Shown here: positions 10,001 through 19,264 of the stretch, piece after piece
How the letters are laid out: each line of letters starts with the position of its first letter
Numbering within the stretch: position 1 is the first letter of the stretch
NCBI RefSeq assembly: GCF_008326345.1
Contig: NZ_BJEN01000004.1
Location: 62,001 to 126,000 of the forward strand
Reading direction: 5' to 3'
Origin: Cutibacterium modestum
Lineage (GTDB): Bacteria > Actinomycetota > Actinomycetes > Propionibacteriales > Propionibacteriaceae
DNA: 64,000 nucleotides
Made by a program: the position numbers and the translations under genes
The notes under the pieces: model-generated
The model's input: only the letters and a program-made list of their open reading frames with translations
What the model was told of the DNA's origin: nothing
The model's database searches: none

Positions 10001-10288
10001 GGTGAGAGGTCGTGGGGTGGCGTTGTCGGGATCGACGGCCGCTTTGACCTCGTTGACGGCACCGGCGTCACCCAGCCCCGATACGCGGGTTGGTACGGTG
10101 ATTACGGCTGGGGTGTCGAGAACCACGGTGTCGATCCGGACATCGTCGTGACCGTCAGTCCCGAGGATTGGGAGTCCGCCAGCGACGTCCAGCTCGACGC
10201 TGCGATCGCCGAGTGCTTGCGACAGCTCGACGAGAAATCGGCAGCCACCCCGCCGGAATTGCCCGGTCCGGCATTTGGTCGGTGCTGA
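7019..10288 (+). CDS. tricorn-like serine protease (S41 family)
   Basis: This 1089-residue protein matches the tricorn protease plan. An N-terminal beta-propeller of TolB-like repeats (ADDDVWLVPITGG, FSPNGAKIAWTS) is followed by a second propeller, a helical bundle, a PDZ domain (about residues 770-860) and a C-terminal S41 core. The likely catalytic tetrad is Ser755-His756 (NTSHSYV), Ser976 (AGSDGD) and Glu1034 (VENHGVDPD), with spacing very close to Thermoplasma tricorn. Tricorn degrades peptides released by the proteasome or Clp proteases in the cytosol, and no signal peptide is seen. The ATG at 7019 gives the expected N-terminus; the gap to clpX is 77 bases. Confidence 0.9.
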   Translation: MATGYLRYPDVHGDLVVFIADDDVWLVPITGGRASRLTNDHVMARNPRFSPNGAKIAWTSYLGQRPEVFVIDLATGDQRRLTWLGAARNLVVGWQDDEHVVFTSPHQSNDIGLTWLYTVSLDGNVERLGYGPGMDLAVSSDGAVAVVTPNSGDCSRWKRYRGGTAAQIWLRPAGADNFLRLLRDGNDDYDGRYAAAGRYGVGWIDGRLIFSSDMSDGDCPQAQAQLWSVNGRGHDLCQHTHHGPKQGYVRDPRTDGVTIVYHAHGALWTMAGLDAEPQRLEIDLGIGAPPRVSLDPTDRLEAVVSDHGGDGSLLEWRGAAYFLTHRSGPARALSAVDGVRIREPCVLGQTGQGVWASDVDGEDCLEVANLDGTGEIRHVAQGQIGRVLHAAPAPDGKKVALISHDGRILIVTIADGTTREVGKSVEGEATGLAWSPDSRYLVWRSPMATGEGMIGQIRCWDEQGAGESVALTRGTFDDSTPVFTADGKYLAMLSARTFDPNYDGQTFDLSFGHTQRPWLVPLSATEASPFGPSPQGWRISEVQDAKAKATTEAADDDEDRVPEVVCRLTVDGFEERMVPFPVPSGSYRDLAAVKDGLTWIEVADRGGELGATRAGVSGETPSDVLWHYNLSARHLDKLCERVDTFSVSGDGERLVVRHRDDVVVVPASHKVEEDDPAYIRVDLTRLRRTVDPRAEWRQMYDENGRIMATHYWREDMNGVDWDGVLKRYRPLVDLCHVVDDLHDILWETVAELNTSHSYVSTPGAGGDSDMRAGLLGADVSSEAGGAKVVRVIPGESSDPHAWSPLRAAGVAIGDGDVIIAVDGRKIGVDGGLGELLEGSAGRVVELTVRRGEEERRVAVVPMADEAALRYHDWVASRRRYVEERSDGRLGYLHVPDMVSDGWAELHRQIGEATRHEGVIADVRFNHGGHTSQLVVERLARKVIGWDRSRWYATAVTYPQNAVRGPIVMVTNQWAGSDGDIVGAVTQAMGYAKVIGERSWGGVVGIDGRFDLVDGTGVTQPRYAGWYGDYGWGVENHGVDPDIVVTVSPEDWESASDVQLDAAIAECLRQLDEKSAATPPELPGPAFGRC

Positions 10289-10327
10289 GCCTAGTTCGTC
10301 ACGGCCACCGGGACACGGCCGACAAGG

Positions 10328-10360
10328 ATCAGCCCCTGCATCCCAGATGCAGGGGCTGAT
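10328..10360. terminator. bidirectional terminator between tricorn and GH101 genes
   Basis: A perfect 15-bp stem (ATCAGCCCCTGCATC, 10328-10342, with its complement at 10346-10360) has a 3-base loop and is followed by TTATCC. It lies between two convergent genes and probably serves both. Confidence 0.85.
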
Positions 10361-10408
10361 TTATCCAGGGCGGGACTCACGACATGGGCGTGAACCCTCA
10401 ACCGATCA

Positions 10409-13400
10409 TCATCGGCCGGCCTCCACAACAGCTGTTACCGTCGCGGCCTCCAAGCTGCCGAGCCCGGCGCCGTCTGCTCCGGTACGAGGTAAGGCATGAG
10501 GACGGCTGGGGCGTTCGCTGGCTCCAGGAGTCTCGGGGGAACCGGATGCTGTGGGAACGGGGGTCGAGGGCTGCGCCGGTTGGATCGGTTTGGGCGCCGG
10601 CTTGCAGGCATCCGGGAACACCGCGGCCTGCGTAGAGGTAGCGGAGGCCGGTCGTGGACTGAGCTTCTCGATGCGCAAGTTGTCGATGGACATGTCCCCG
10701 TCACCCTGGTGGGTGAATCCGATCCAGGCGGGCTGATCCTTCACGACGATGTCGGTGGAGAAGTGGGTTGTCGAAGTGGCGGGTCCCATGGCATGAGACT
10801 CGGCGATGACTTCCTTGATGGACTTTCCATTGACCTTGTCGTGACCTATGACGAACGAGTACCCGGGCTTGTCAGCCTGGTAGTCGAAAGAGACGCGGTA
10901 TCGGGTCCCGTTCCCGGTCAGAGGGGCGGACGCGGCGGTGGTGCGCAGCACGATCCCGTTGCGTTCTTCGTGCATCTTCAAGGACCAGTCACCGCTGAGA
11001 ACCGAATCCATGGCCCGACCGTTCCAGCCTTTCTGGGTGTAGGGCTCATGGCGACGGGACAACTGGGTCCGGGCATCTCCGTCCATGCCTGCACTTCCTG
11101 TGACGAAGGGCCAGTAACCGGTGTCGACGTCCTCGAAGTCCTGGAAGAGAACGGTCGCAGGTGTGGCGTGGGGGTCCTTGGGCGCGGCAGCGTCAACGAC
11201 TCGGAAGTCATCGGCGCTGACGACAGCATTACCGGCCAGCGCCTTCAAAGTGACGGTGACAGGCTTGCCGTCAGAGTGGAAGGCAACCCGCAGCCGCTGG
11301 TGATAGGTGCCGAAGTACTCGTCGGACGCGGTGGCGTTGATGGCTGTCGTGGACGTGATGACGGATGCCGCGTGGCCCCCACATCCCCTCTGGTGGCCGA
11401 TCGGGGTGACCCCGGTGCCGTCGGCGGCAAGTCCCACCGGACGGGTTTTGGTTGGATCTATCTGGACCCATGCCCACAATGAGTGGTCACCAGCAGGCAG
11501 AGTGAGGACTTGAGAGACCTGCGACTGTGCCTTGCCGAACTCGAGATGGAAGTTGCCACGGTCGTTGTGCTTGACTGAGACGTCTCCCCGAGCATTCCAA
11601 CCAGCAGTGTTACCGGAGTAAAACCCCGGATTGACGAAATGGCTTCCCTCTCCCCAGTTCGGGATCGTCGCAGCAGGCACTTTTGACGTCGGGTAGAGGA
11701 CGTAGGCAGTCCTGGCTTTGGTCGCGGGAATCCTGATGGACCCGTTGATGACGGGGATCTCAGCGACCTTGACACGGCCAGTGTCGGTGAGTTTGAACAG
11801 GGTTACCGACTTCTGTGCCGTCCAGGAATTCGTGAGTTTCCAGGTCGCGGAGCCATTGCCCGGATTCCAGTAGTACAGACGATCACCGCCACCGTTGGAC
11901 CAGGGCAGCAGGTAGGCCCCGCCTTCCCTGAAGACCGTGGCGCCGTCGAAGGTGATGGTCCTTGCGGTGGGAATCTCATGACCCGAAATAGACTTCTTCG
12001 ACGAGGTTGCCACGGTTCCGTTCGCGAAGGCGATACGGCCATCTTGCCAGGCCATGATGTCCGAGCGCTGCAGGAACTTGGTGGGCAGGTTACGTTGCCA
12101 CACATTCGCGATGAACGCGTTGTAGTCGTTGTGGCTCGTCCAGCCCTCGTACTCGACGACATTAGAGTTGCCAAGGATCGGGTCGGGGTTCCAGGTGTCG
12201 CGGCGGGAGTTGTCGATGAACCGAATAATCCGGGAACTGTACCCCTTGTTACCGGTTCCGTAGTTCTCGTCATTGGCCCAGTGCGACCAGCGGTTGTAAC
12301 GCGGATAGGTTGAGGACCATTCGGAACCGATCTTCCAGCCTTCGGCGTTCAGAGCTGTGGCGATGCGGTCGTTCTGCCAACCGGCAGGGTAGTTGGTGTC
12401 GAAGTACAACCAGTCGAGGTTGGACTTGGCTCCCAGCTCCCTTCTCAGTTGGTTAAGCCGGGCGAAGAGCTGACCGGACCCAAGGTCCTTGGCGTAGTCC
12501 ATCCGGTAAGACTGCTCCATCCAGTCCCACGCCTTCTGGTACGGCTTAACGAGGATGTTGTCGCCGAAGTGATTTGCCTCGGGGTAGGACTCTACGAGGT
12601 TTACGTGAATGCCGAAATCGGTGTTCCACTGTTTGCCCGACTCGGTGAGCTTCTCGAGATCCTTCATCCGGCCGGCACGATGGGAGACGTTACCGCCGTA
12701 GTCGGGGTGTGCGGAGTCGTGGCCCTCGGCCTGGTAACCCTTGAGCAGAGCCTGTTGACCGAGTCCGTCAGTCGCCAAGGAGATGTGCTTGACATCATCC
12801 AAGGTACGAAGGAACGGATGAGTCGCCTGGGAGACGATATTAAACGGAATATGGGTGATGACCTTGTTTGCCACGTCCCCCGAGCCGGTCGGCTGCATGG
12901 TGACGTCCCGAGTGGCGACGGCTGCGTCCTGCCAGTCAACCTTGCCGTCGGTATTGGCGTCAGCGACGATCTTCACCCGGACGTACGGGGTGTCCGGGTC
13001 CGGGCCGATGCCGTCCTGGACGGTGGCACCGCCGGGCAGCTGGCACACGGCCTTGTTGCCGAGTGAGTCGGTGGGACAGGCGGTGGCGGACCCTTTGCCG
13101 CGATGGACCCAGGTGGCCGGTTCGATGGCCCCGACTTTAGTCCCCTCGACCTGGGAGATGGAGTGGACGAAACGGGCAACTGTGGCGGCGGAGCCGACTA
13201 GGTCGTCCTGGGTTGCGTTGTCCTCGAATCCGGCAGCAAGCGTGGAATCGTTTGCCATAGCGACCCAAGAGGTATCCTGCGAGACGTCAGTGGTGGCAAG
13301 GGGTTGGAAGAGATCGCCGGACTTGTTGCGATCGACGACGATACTTGCGCTGCTCAACTGGGCTTTTGGATCGGCCGAGGTGACCGAGGCAAGGGCGAGG

Positions 13401-14006
13401 CCGGGCACCGACACGGTGTTGACGCGATGGTTGGCCGTGTCGACAATGTGTGGGATCGACCATGTCATGACACCATTGGCGATCTCGACGTGTGCGGTGA
13501 GCTCGACGCCGGGCAGGTCTCGGAAGGTGAGCTTCCAGGACGCGGAGGAGCCCGTCGTCCTAGGTACGGAGACAGTGGCGACGTGGTCGGTGCCGTTGAT
13601 CCTGACCTTTGTCAACGGGGAGCCGATACGCCCGGCCATGCGTGCCTGGCCGACGACGTAGTCGATCACCTGCGGGAAGTCACGACGGACTCTCACTGTT
13701 ACGGCGCCGTCGGACAAGCTGATGGCGTCCTTCGGGACCTCAGGGGGTTGGGGGCGTCGATGACTTCGGATTTTTTGCGGTCCGCTCGTTGGTATGCCAG
13801 TTTGTGGCGAGGCTGCCATTCAGGGTGTTGGGGATCGGTTCGGTGGCGGTGGCCGAGTCGACGGCAACCGCGGTAATCGTCTCCTGGTTAATCCGGTGAT
13901 ATCCGGTTTCGGCATTCGCAGGAGCCGTCGGCGCGATCAATGCGAGCATCGTGCCCGCTGACACGGCGAGCGCACCGATGGACCTGCCCCTTGGTGTTCG
14001 CGACAT
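10409..14006 (-). pseudogene. secreted endo-alpha-N-acetylgalactosaminidase (GH101), frameshifted
   Basis: GH101 enzymes release the core-1 disaccharide Gal-beta-1,3-GalNAc from serine/threonine of mucin-type glycoproteins. The first 88 codons (14006 down to 13740) encode a signal peptide, with ALIAPTAPANA before the cleavage site. The remaining 1100 or so codons lie in another frame (open from 13819 to 10409). The catalytic domain holds the probable nucleophile Asp in LDWLYFDTNYPAG and the acid/base Glu in KIGSEWSSTYPRY, followed by carbohydrate-binding-like beta domains. Loss of one C from either C5 run at 13743-13754 would join the frames. The C-terminus has an LPRTG sorting motif but a stunted tail. 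The gene is either truly broken or switched by slippage. Confidence 0.85.
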
Positions 14007-14153
14007 CGTTGTCCTTCCTCGGGACTCCTCTTGACTGGAGTTCGTTGCGTACAGGTTGAGGAGAGGCTATTGAGTGTTGCCGAAGCGCTGCAAGGGTATG
14101 CGCAGACCTTGTGAACGCTTGGTGTAATCGTGAACAGGATGACTTCACTACGG
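14007..14153. other. leader and promoter region of the GH101 gene
   Basis: On the minus strand AAGGA lies just before the GH101 ATG. TTGCAG near 14089-14094 is a possible -35 element, but no clear -10 was found. No gene is seen here. Confidence 0.4.
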
Positions 14154-14186
14154 AAAAAGGGGCCGACCACAGCGACGGTCAGCCCC
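14154..14186 (-). terminator. intrinsic terminator of valS
   Basis: On the minus strand a 10-bp stem (GGGGCTGACC pairing with GGTCGGCCCC, one U-G pair) with an 8-base loop is followed directly by five T. It lies about 60 bases after the valS stop codon. Confidence 0.88.
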
Positions 14187-14244
14187 TTCCCCGTAATTCC
14201 GGGATGTTTACTGGTTCCGGAATGAATCAGGAATTGTGATTCCC

Positions 14245-16857
14245 TCACTTCGTGGGTTTGGCTGGCGGCTCACCCAGCTTGGCCTCCAGGGTCAACTTGT
14301 CTCCCTCGGCGCGGAAGGCGAAGGACTCGGTTCTGGAGACTTTGGCCAGGTCGGACTCGACGGCCCTGAGGTTGTCGATGACCGAGGCTGGGGCACTGAT
14401 ACGAGCCAAGAGAATAGGGGTACGCATAGGAAGCTTATGGGTCGACTTCACGCCGCGAAGCTCGACCAGGGCAGCTGAGATGTCGCTCATGAGATCGGCG
14501 TCACCGGCGGCGGGAACCTCGTCGGGATTCGGCCACGTGCTGGTATGCACTGAGCCGTTCTTCCACCAACTCCAGACCTCCTCGGTGACGAAGGGCAGGA
14601 ATGGCGCAAAGAGGCGAAGCATGACGTCGAGGCCCAGACGTAGGGCTGTCCGGGCGCTGAGCGCACCGGCGTCGTCGATGCCCCCGGAGTTGTATGCACG
14701 CTCTTTGACCAGCTCGAGGTAGTCGTCACAGAAGGTCCAGAAGAATTGCTCAGAAACTTCCAGGGCAGCGGTGTAATTGAACTTGTCGAATGCCTCGGTT
14801 GCCTCGACGATGACCTGGCGCAGCCCGGCAAGCATCGCCAGGTCGGCCGGGTTGGTGATGTCGCAGACCTGGCCGCCTTCGCCAAATCCGAGGACGAACT
14901 TCGAGGCATTGAGGATCTTCATAGCTAGTCGGCGTCCGACCTTCATCTGGGCCTTGTCGAATGGGGAGTCCATGCCCGGACGAGCCATAGCGGCTCGCCA
15001 GCGCACGGCGTCGGCACCAAACTGATCAATGATTTCGGTCGGAACGACGGTGTTGCCCTTTGACTTGCTCATTTTCTTGCGGTTCGGGTCAGTGACAAAC
15101 CCGGAGATCGCGGCGCGTTTCCACGGCAGTACACCATTCTCCAGATGCGCCCGCACCACGCGGGAAAATACCCAGGTGCGGATAATGTCGTGGGCCTCGG
15201 GAGCGAAATCCATGGGGAACGTCTTGGCGAATAGATCGGCGTCACGCTCCCAGCCGGTGACGATCTGGGGAGTTAGGGACGATGTTGCCCAGGTGTCCAT
15301 GACGTCCGGGTCGCCAATGAATCCGCCGGCGACACCGCGCTGAGACTCTTGGTAGCCGGCTGGCGGCTGGGAGGCCGGATCCACTGGGAGGGCGGATTCA
15401 TCGGGTAGCAATGGGCGGTCGTAGTCCGGCTCGCCGTTGGCGTCCAGCGGGTACCACACCGGGAAGGGAACGCCGAAGAAGCGCTGACGGCTGATGAGCC
15501 AGTCGCCGTTGAGCCCCTCGACCCAGTTCTCGTAGCGGTGACGCATGTGTCCGGGAACCCACTTGAGCTCTCGGCCACGTTCCAGTAGAGCGTCGCGCAA
15601 CTCAGTGTCACGACCGCCATTGCGGATGTACCACTGCCGCGTGCCAATAATCTCCAGTGGCTTATCGCCTTTCTCGTAGAAGTTGGCCTTGCGTTGGGTG
15701 GGCTTGGGCTCACCGTCCATCTCGCCGGATTCCACGAGGGCTTCGACGACGAGCTTGCGGGCGGTAAAGGTGGTCGTACCCGCGATCGCCTCGTACTTAT
15801 CGGCCGACCCGGCGTCGGTGATCCATTGCGGGGTTTCCGACAGGATGCGACCGTCACGGCCGATGATGGTGCGGGTGGGCAGTTGCAGTTCACGCCACCA
15901 TGCGACGTCGGTGAGGTCACCGAAGGTGCAGCACATGGCGATGCCGGCCCCCTTGTCCATCTCGGCGGACGGATGAGCCAACACCGGCACCTCAACCCCG
16001 TACAACGGGGTGGTGACGGTGGTGCCGAAGAGGTGCTGGTAGCGCTCGTCGTCGGGGTGAGCGATGAGGGCGCAGCAGGCGGCCAGTAGCTCGGGTCGGG
16101 TCGTCTCGATGAAGATGTCCTCACCGTTGGGGCGGTGGAAGCCCAGACGGTGGTAGGCGCCGGGATAGTCGCGGGCTTCGAGTTCGGCCTGAGCTACGGC
16201 GGTGGAGAAGGTAACGTCCCACAGGGTGGGGGCATCAGACAGGTATGCCTCGCCACGGGCGTGATTACGTAGGAAGGCCAGCTGGGCTATCCGCTGCGAC
16301 TCCGGCGAAATCGTGGTGTATAGCTGATTCCAGTCGACGGACAGACCAACCGAGCGCCACAAGTCCTGGAAGGCTTTCTCATCGACGGCGGTCAACTCGA
16401 CGCACAGCTCAACAAAGTTACGACGGCTGATCGGCACCTGACGCTTCGGATCCGGCTTGGCTGGCGGAGTGAACTTGGGGTCGTACGGCAGCGAGGGATC
16501 GCAGCGCACGCCATAGTAGTTCTGCACGCGGCGCTCAGTCGGAAGACCATTGTCGTCCCAACCCATCGGATAAAAGACCTTCTTACCGCACATCCGCTGA
16601 TAGCGCGCAACGGTGTCGGTATGGGTGTAGGAGAAGACGTGCCCGGGGTGCAGGTGACCGGAGACGGTGGGCGGCGGGGTATCGATCGAGAACACCTGCT
16701 CCCGCGAGTTAACCGTGGTGGCGTCGAAGGCGTAAAGCTGCTCGTCCTCCCAAACTTTGCTCCACTTTTCCTCCAGACCTTCGAGGGCTGGTTTATCGGG
16801 TACGACACCGCGCGTCGGAGGTATGGCGGATGAGGGGGCAGAAGTCTGTGAGGTCAT
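14245..16857 (-). CDS. valS: valyl-tRNA synthetase
   Basis: This class I synthetase charges tRNA-Val. The HIGH motif appears as HPGH (HLHPGHVFSYTHTD) and the KMSKS loop as KKMSKSKGN. The CP1 editing domain lies between them, where mischarged threonine is hydrolysed. At 870 residues the protein ends shortly after the anticodon-binding domain and lacks the C-terminal coiled coil of most bacterial ValS. It resembles the shorter, archaeal-like form that I recall from some actinobacteria and rickettsiae. A terminator follows the stop codon. No T-box leader was found upstream. Confidence 0.95.
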   Translation of the reverse strand: MTSQTSAPSSAIPPTRGVVPDKPALEGLEEKWSKVWEDEQLYAFDATTVNSREQVFSIDTPPPTVSGHLHPGHVFSYTHTDTVARYQRMCGKKVFYPMGWDDNGLPTERRVQNYYGVRCDPSLPYDPKFTPPAKPDPKRQVPISRRNFVELCVELTAVDEKAFQDLWRSVGLSVDWNQLYTTISPESQRIAQLAFLRNHARGEAYLSDAPTLWDVTFSTAVAQAELEARDYPGAYHRLGFHRPNGEDIFIETTRPELLAACCALIAHPDDERYQHLFGTTVTTPLYGVEVPVLAHPSAEMDKGAGIAMCCTFGDLTDVAWWRELQLPTRTIIGRDGRILSETPQWITDAGSADKYEAIAGTTTFTARKLVVEALVESGEMDGEPKPTQRKANFYEKGDKPLEIIGTRQWYIRNGGRDTELRDALLERGRELKWVPGHMRHRYENWVEGLNGDWLISRQRFFGVPFPVWYPLDANGEPDYDRPLLPDESALPVDPASQPPAGYQESQRGVAGGFIGDPDVMDTWATSSLTPQIVTGWERDADLFAKTFPMDFAPEAHDIIRTWVFSRVVRAHLENGVLPWKRAAISGFVTDPNRKKMSKSKGNTVVPTEIIDQFGADAVRWRAAMARPGMDSPFDKAQMKVGRRLAMKILNASKFVLGFGEGGQVCDITNPADLAMLAGLRQVIVEATEAFDKFNYTAALEVSEQFFWTFCDDYLELVKERAYNSGGIDDAGALSARTALRLGLDVMLRLFAPFLPFVTEEVWSWWKNGSVHTSTWPNPDEVPAAGDADLMSDISAALVELRGVKSTHKLPMRTPILLARISAPASVIDNLRAVESDLAKVSRTESFAFRAEGDKLTLEAKLGEPPAKPTK

Positions 16858-16996
16858 ATTCCAAACTCTAGTGTTCGATTCGGACAGGTCACCAGACGAA
16901 CGGTGTTCGCTAGTCGCCTTGAAGAATGAGACGAGGAGCCTTGGGCGTGCTGGGGCTCTCGATCACGATGGATACTGGGGAATTAATGCTCCTATG

Positions 16997-17791
16997 TCAG
17001 TGGGCCTTCTTAATGGCCTGGAGCAACTCGTTCGCGGAAGGAACGGACTGGAAGTTCTGCCAGCCCTGCCATGGCTTTCCGTTGACGAAGAAGGCCGGGG
17101 TGCTGGCACTGCCAAACTTCTGCAATTCCTGCAGTCCCTTGTCGTTGGCATTCTTGACGAACTGTTCGGTCTGTTTGTTGTCGTAGATGTGCTGGAATGT
17201 GGTGAGGTTTTTGCCAGTGATACCGGCCTCTTCGGCGAAGGTTTTGCGTAGCTGGTCGTCGGTGTAGCCAACACCTTCCTCGGGTTGGTGGCGGTAAACG
17301 ACGTCGTGGTAGGCCTCGTACTTACCCACGACGTCAGCGGCGGCAGCGGCCATCGCGGCGCGGGTGGAGGAATCGTTCTGCATATTCTGGTCGAGGAAGG
17401 TCATGGTGTGGTATTGCAACCTGATCTCCCCCTTCGCCGACAGTTCATTGAACTGTTTGCCGAGTGTATCCTCGGCGTTCTTACAAGCGGGGCACTGGTA
17501 GTCCTGGAACACCGTGACGGTCGGGACATCCTTCTTCGCCTTGTTGGGGTTGAGGGTGTAGACCCCGTCTGTGGTGGCCGAGGGTGGCGTGATCTGGCCA
17601 GTGGTGGGCACGTCGTTGGATTTGTGGTTTAGCCCGAGGACGACTGCGATGACCCCCACCGCGATGATGATGACGCCTGCAACGACGCCAATGATCCGAC
17701 GGCGTTTGCGGGCAGTCTCCTGGGCCTGTTGCTGTGCACGCAGTGCGGCTCGACGCGACGTGCTGGAGGTCGTGGCTTTCTTATCAGCCAT
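16997..17791 (-). CDS. DsbA-like membrane-anchored thiol oxidoreductase
   Basis: This 264-residue protein has a basic cytoplasmic N-terminus, one membrane segment (about residues 33-53) and an extracytoplasmic thioredoxin-fold domain. The active site is CPAC (Cys100/Cys103, in DYQCPACKN) and the cis-proline loop is STPAFFVNG. It should form or shuffle disulfides in exported proteins. The start follows AAGGGGAA. The MauE-like gene lies 91 bases upstream on the same strand. In actinobacteria such pairs often replace a DsbA/DsbB system, with the membrane partner recycling the thiols; that link is inference. Confidence 0.88.
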   Translation of the reverse strand: MADKKATTSSTSRRAALRAQQQAQETARKRRRIIGVVAGVIIIAVGVIAVVLGLNHKSNDVPTTGQITPPSATTDGVYTLNPNKAKKDVPTVTVFQDYQCPACKNAEDTLGKQFNELSAKGEIRLQYHTMTFLDQNMQNDSSTRAAMAAAAADVVGKYEAYHDVVYRHQPEEGVGYTDDQLRKTFAEEAGITGKNLTTFQHIYDNKQTEQFVKNANDKGLQELQKFGSASTPAFFVNGKPWQGWQNFQSVPSANELLQAIKKAH

Positions 17792-17882
17792 CGGGTTCCC
17801 CTTCGTACAAGTATTGAGTGCTAGATGTGTCAGATTGTGATCGTAACCGGTCGGTAATTAAACCGTGGCACCGGGCTCTGAC

Positions 17883-18386
17883 TCAACTAGCCAACCAACG
17901 GTCCACTGAGAGGATGGACTGCGGGCGAATTATCAGCCATACTCCGCAGAGGGCCAAGCCGAAGTCACGCAGAATGTCGAGTATGTAGGTGTGCATGGTG
18001 TGAGGCCACGACTGAGCTATGGGGCCCCCATTTCCGAAGCAGCCGCAGTCCAGTGTGATGTGGCGTACCCACACTGACGCTATTCCGGTGATGAAGACGA
18101 CCATTGCCACTGTACCGAGCAGGGCCGTCCATCTAGTTGCTACACCGCAAATCAATAGCAGCCCGACGATGGTCTCAAGGATCGGCATCATCCAACCGAC
18201 GATAGGGGCAAGGTCCCAGGGCACGATCTGATAGGTACGTACTGACCAGATTGTGGAGTCTATGTCGGTGGCTTTGATAACTCCCGCAACGAGCAGAGTG
18301 CCACCAAGGATAAAACGGGCCGCCAGGCCTACCCAGTCGCGCACTTTGACGGAGCGCGACGATGGTTGAGAGTCCATAGCTGCCAT
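17883..18386 (-). CDS. MauE/DoxX-type membrane protein
   Basis: This is a protein of about 167 residues with four hydrophobic segments and the MauE-family features: FILGGTLLVAGVIK in the first helix and a cysteine pair in DCGCFGNGG facing outward. MauE was named for methylamine dehydrogenase maturation, but most actinobacterial members sit beside thioredoxin-fold proteins and probably pass electrons to or from them. The adjacent CPAC protein supports this. The start is uncertain. I used the ATG at 18386, while the ATG at 18377, or 18422 and the TTG at 18428, are possible. Confidence 0.8.
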   Translation of the reverse strand: MAAMDSQPSSRSVKVRDWVGLAARFILGGTLLVAGVIKATDIDSTIWSVRTYQIVPWDLAPIVGWMMPILETIVGLLLICGVATRWTALLGTVAMVVFITGIASVWVRHITLDCGCFGNGGPIAQSWPHTMHTYILDILRDFGLALCGVWLIIRPQSILSVDRWLAS

Positions 18387-18529
18387 CTTAGTCGGGTTTC
18401 GCCATGGTAAGTGATATGTCATCCACAATGTGGATGAGTTGTCACTGGAGGCTCTGACAATCGGTTGCCCGGTCGTCCGTATGAGATCGGCGCCAGGACC
18501 ACGACCATCGTGACGCTAATCACGTGGCA

Positions 18530-19264
18530 TCACAGCGAGCAGTTGTACCTCGGCAGGCCGATTGAGGCGTCATGGTCGACCATCCAACTCGTCTCGATAG
18601 TGCCATTGGCCCAGGTCGCTGGTAAGGACTCGTCTCCAGCAAACACTTTCTCTACAGCGTCGGCTTTCTCGAGGCCACTGACAAGAAACCAGACCCGTTT
18701 AGATCGGTTGATGACGGGCATCGTCACTGAGAGGCGATCCGGCGGAGGCTTAGGAGCATCCGTGACGCCAACGGCCAGCGCTGCCGCCGTGGGGTTGAAG
18801 GATGGATGACCCGGGAAGAGGGAGGCGACGTGGCCGTCGGTCCCCATCCCCAGCAAACAAATGTCGAACACGACGTCGCCGAGCTCCTGGGCGTAGGAAT
18901 AGGCGGCCTCGTCGGGATCGGCTTTACCGTCGGCGGCGGGCATGACGTGGGTCTTTGAGGGGTCGAGGCGGAGGGCTGACGACAACAGGGGCAGGGCTTG
19001 CAGGGAATTGCGGTCAGGATGGCCGGTGGGGACGAATCGGTCGTCGCCCCACCAGACGTGCAACTGGTCTGGACGAATCTTGGCGCATTCGGGAATGTCT
19101 CCCATCGCGGCATAGACGATATTGGCGATCCGCCCGCCAGTTAGGCACAGGTCGATACGTTCCTGCTCGGCCTGAACTCTGACGATGGTTTGGACTAGTC
19201 GGTGGGCAACCCCCTCAGCCAGTCTCTGGGCGGACTGGTACCGCATGAGGCGTCGGCTCGTCAT
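18530..19264 (-). CDS. pgl: 6-phosphogluconolactonase (DevB/Pgl type)
   Basis: It hydrolyses 6-phosphogluconolactone, the second step of the oxidative pentose phosphate pathway. The 244 residues contain the family marks DLCLTGGRIANIVY (usually TGGS, here TGGR), VWWGDDRFVP and the catalytic region GMGTDGHVASLFPGH. Its ATG overlaps the opcA stop (ATGA), so the two are translationally coupled. The substitution of Ser by Arg in the TGG(S/T) loop is unusual and may be worth checking. Confidence 0.93.
   Translation of the reverse strand: MTSRRLMRYQSAQRLAEGVAHRLVQTIVRVQAEQERIDLCLTGGRIANIVYAAMGDIPECAKIRPDQLHVWWGDDRFVPTGHPDRNSLQALPLLSSALRLDPSKTHVMPAADGKADPDEAAYSYAQELGDVVFDICLLGMGTDGHVASLFPGHPSFNPTAAALAVGVTDAPKPPPDRLSVTMPVINRSKRVWFLVSGLEKADAVEKVFAGDESLPATWANGTIETSWMVDHDASIGLPRYNCSL

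Noticed and set aside
10496-11482. Plus-strand frame of 328 codons inside the GH101 gene
   Set aside because: It lies opposite clear GH101 sequence with no signal of its own.
16858-16996. T-box leader for valS
   Set aside because: No T-box consensus and no specifier-loop structure was found.
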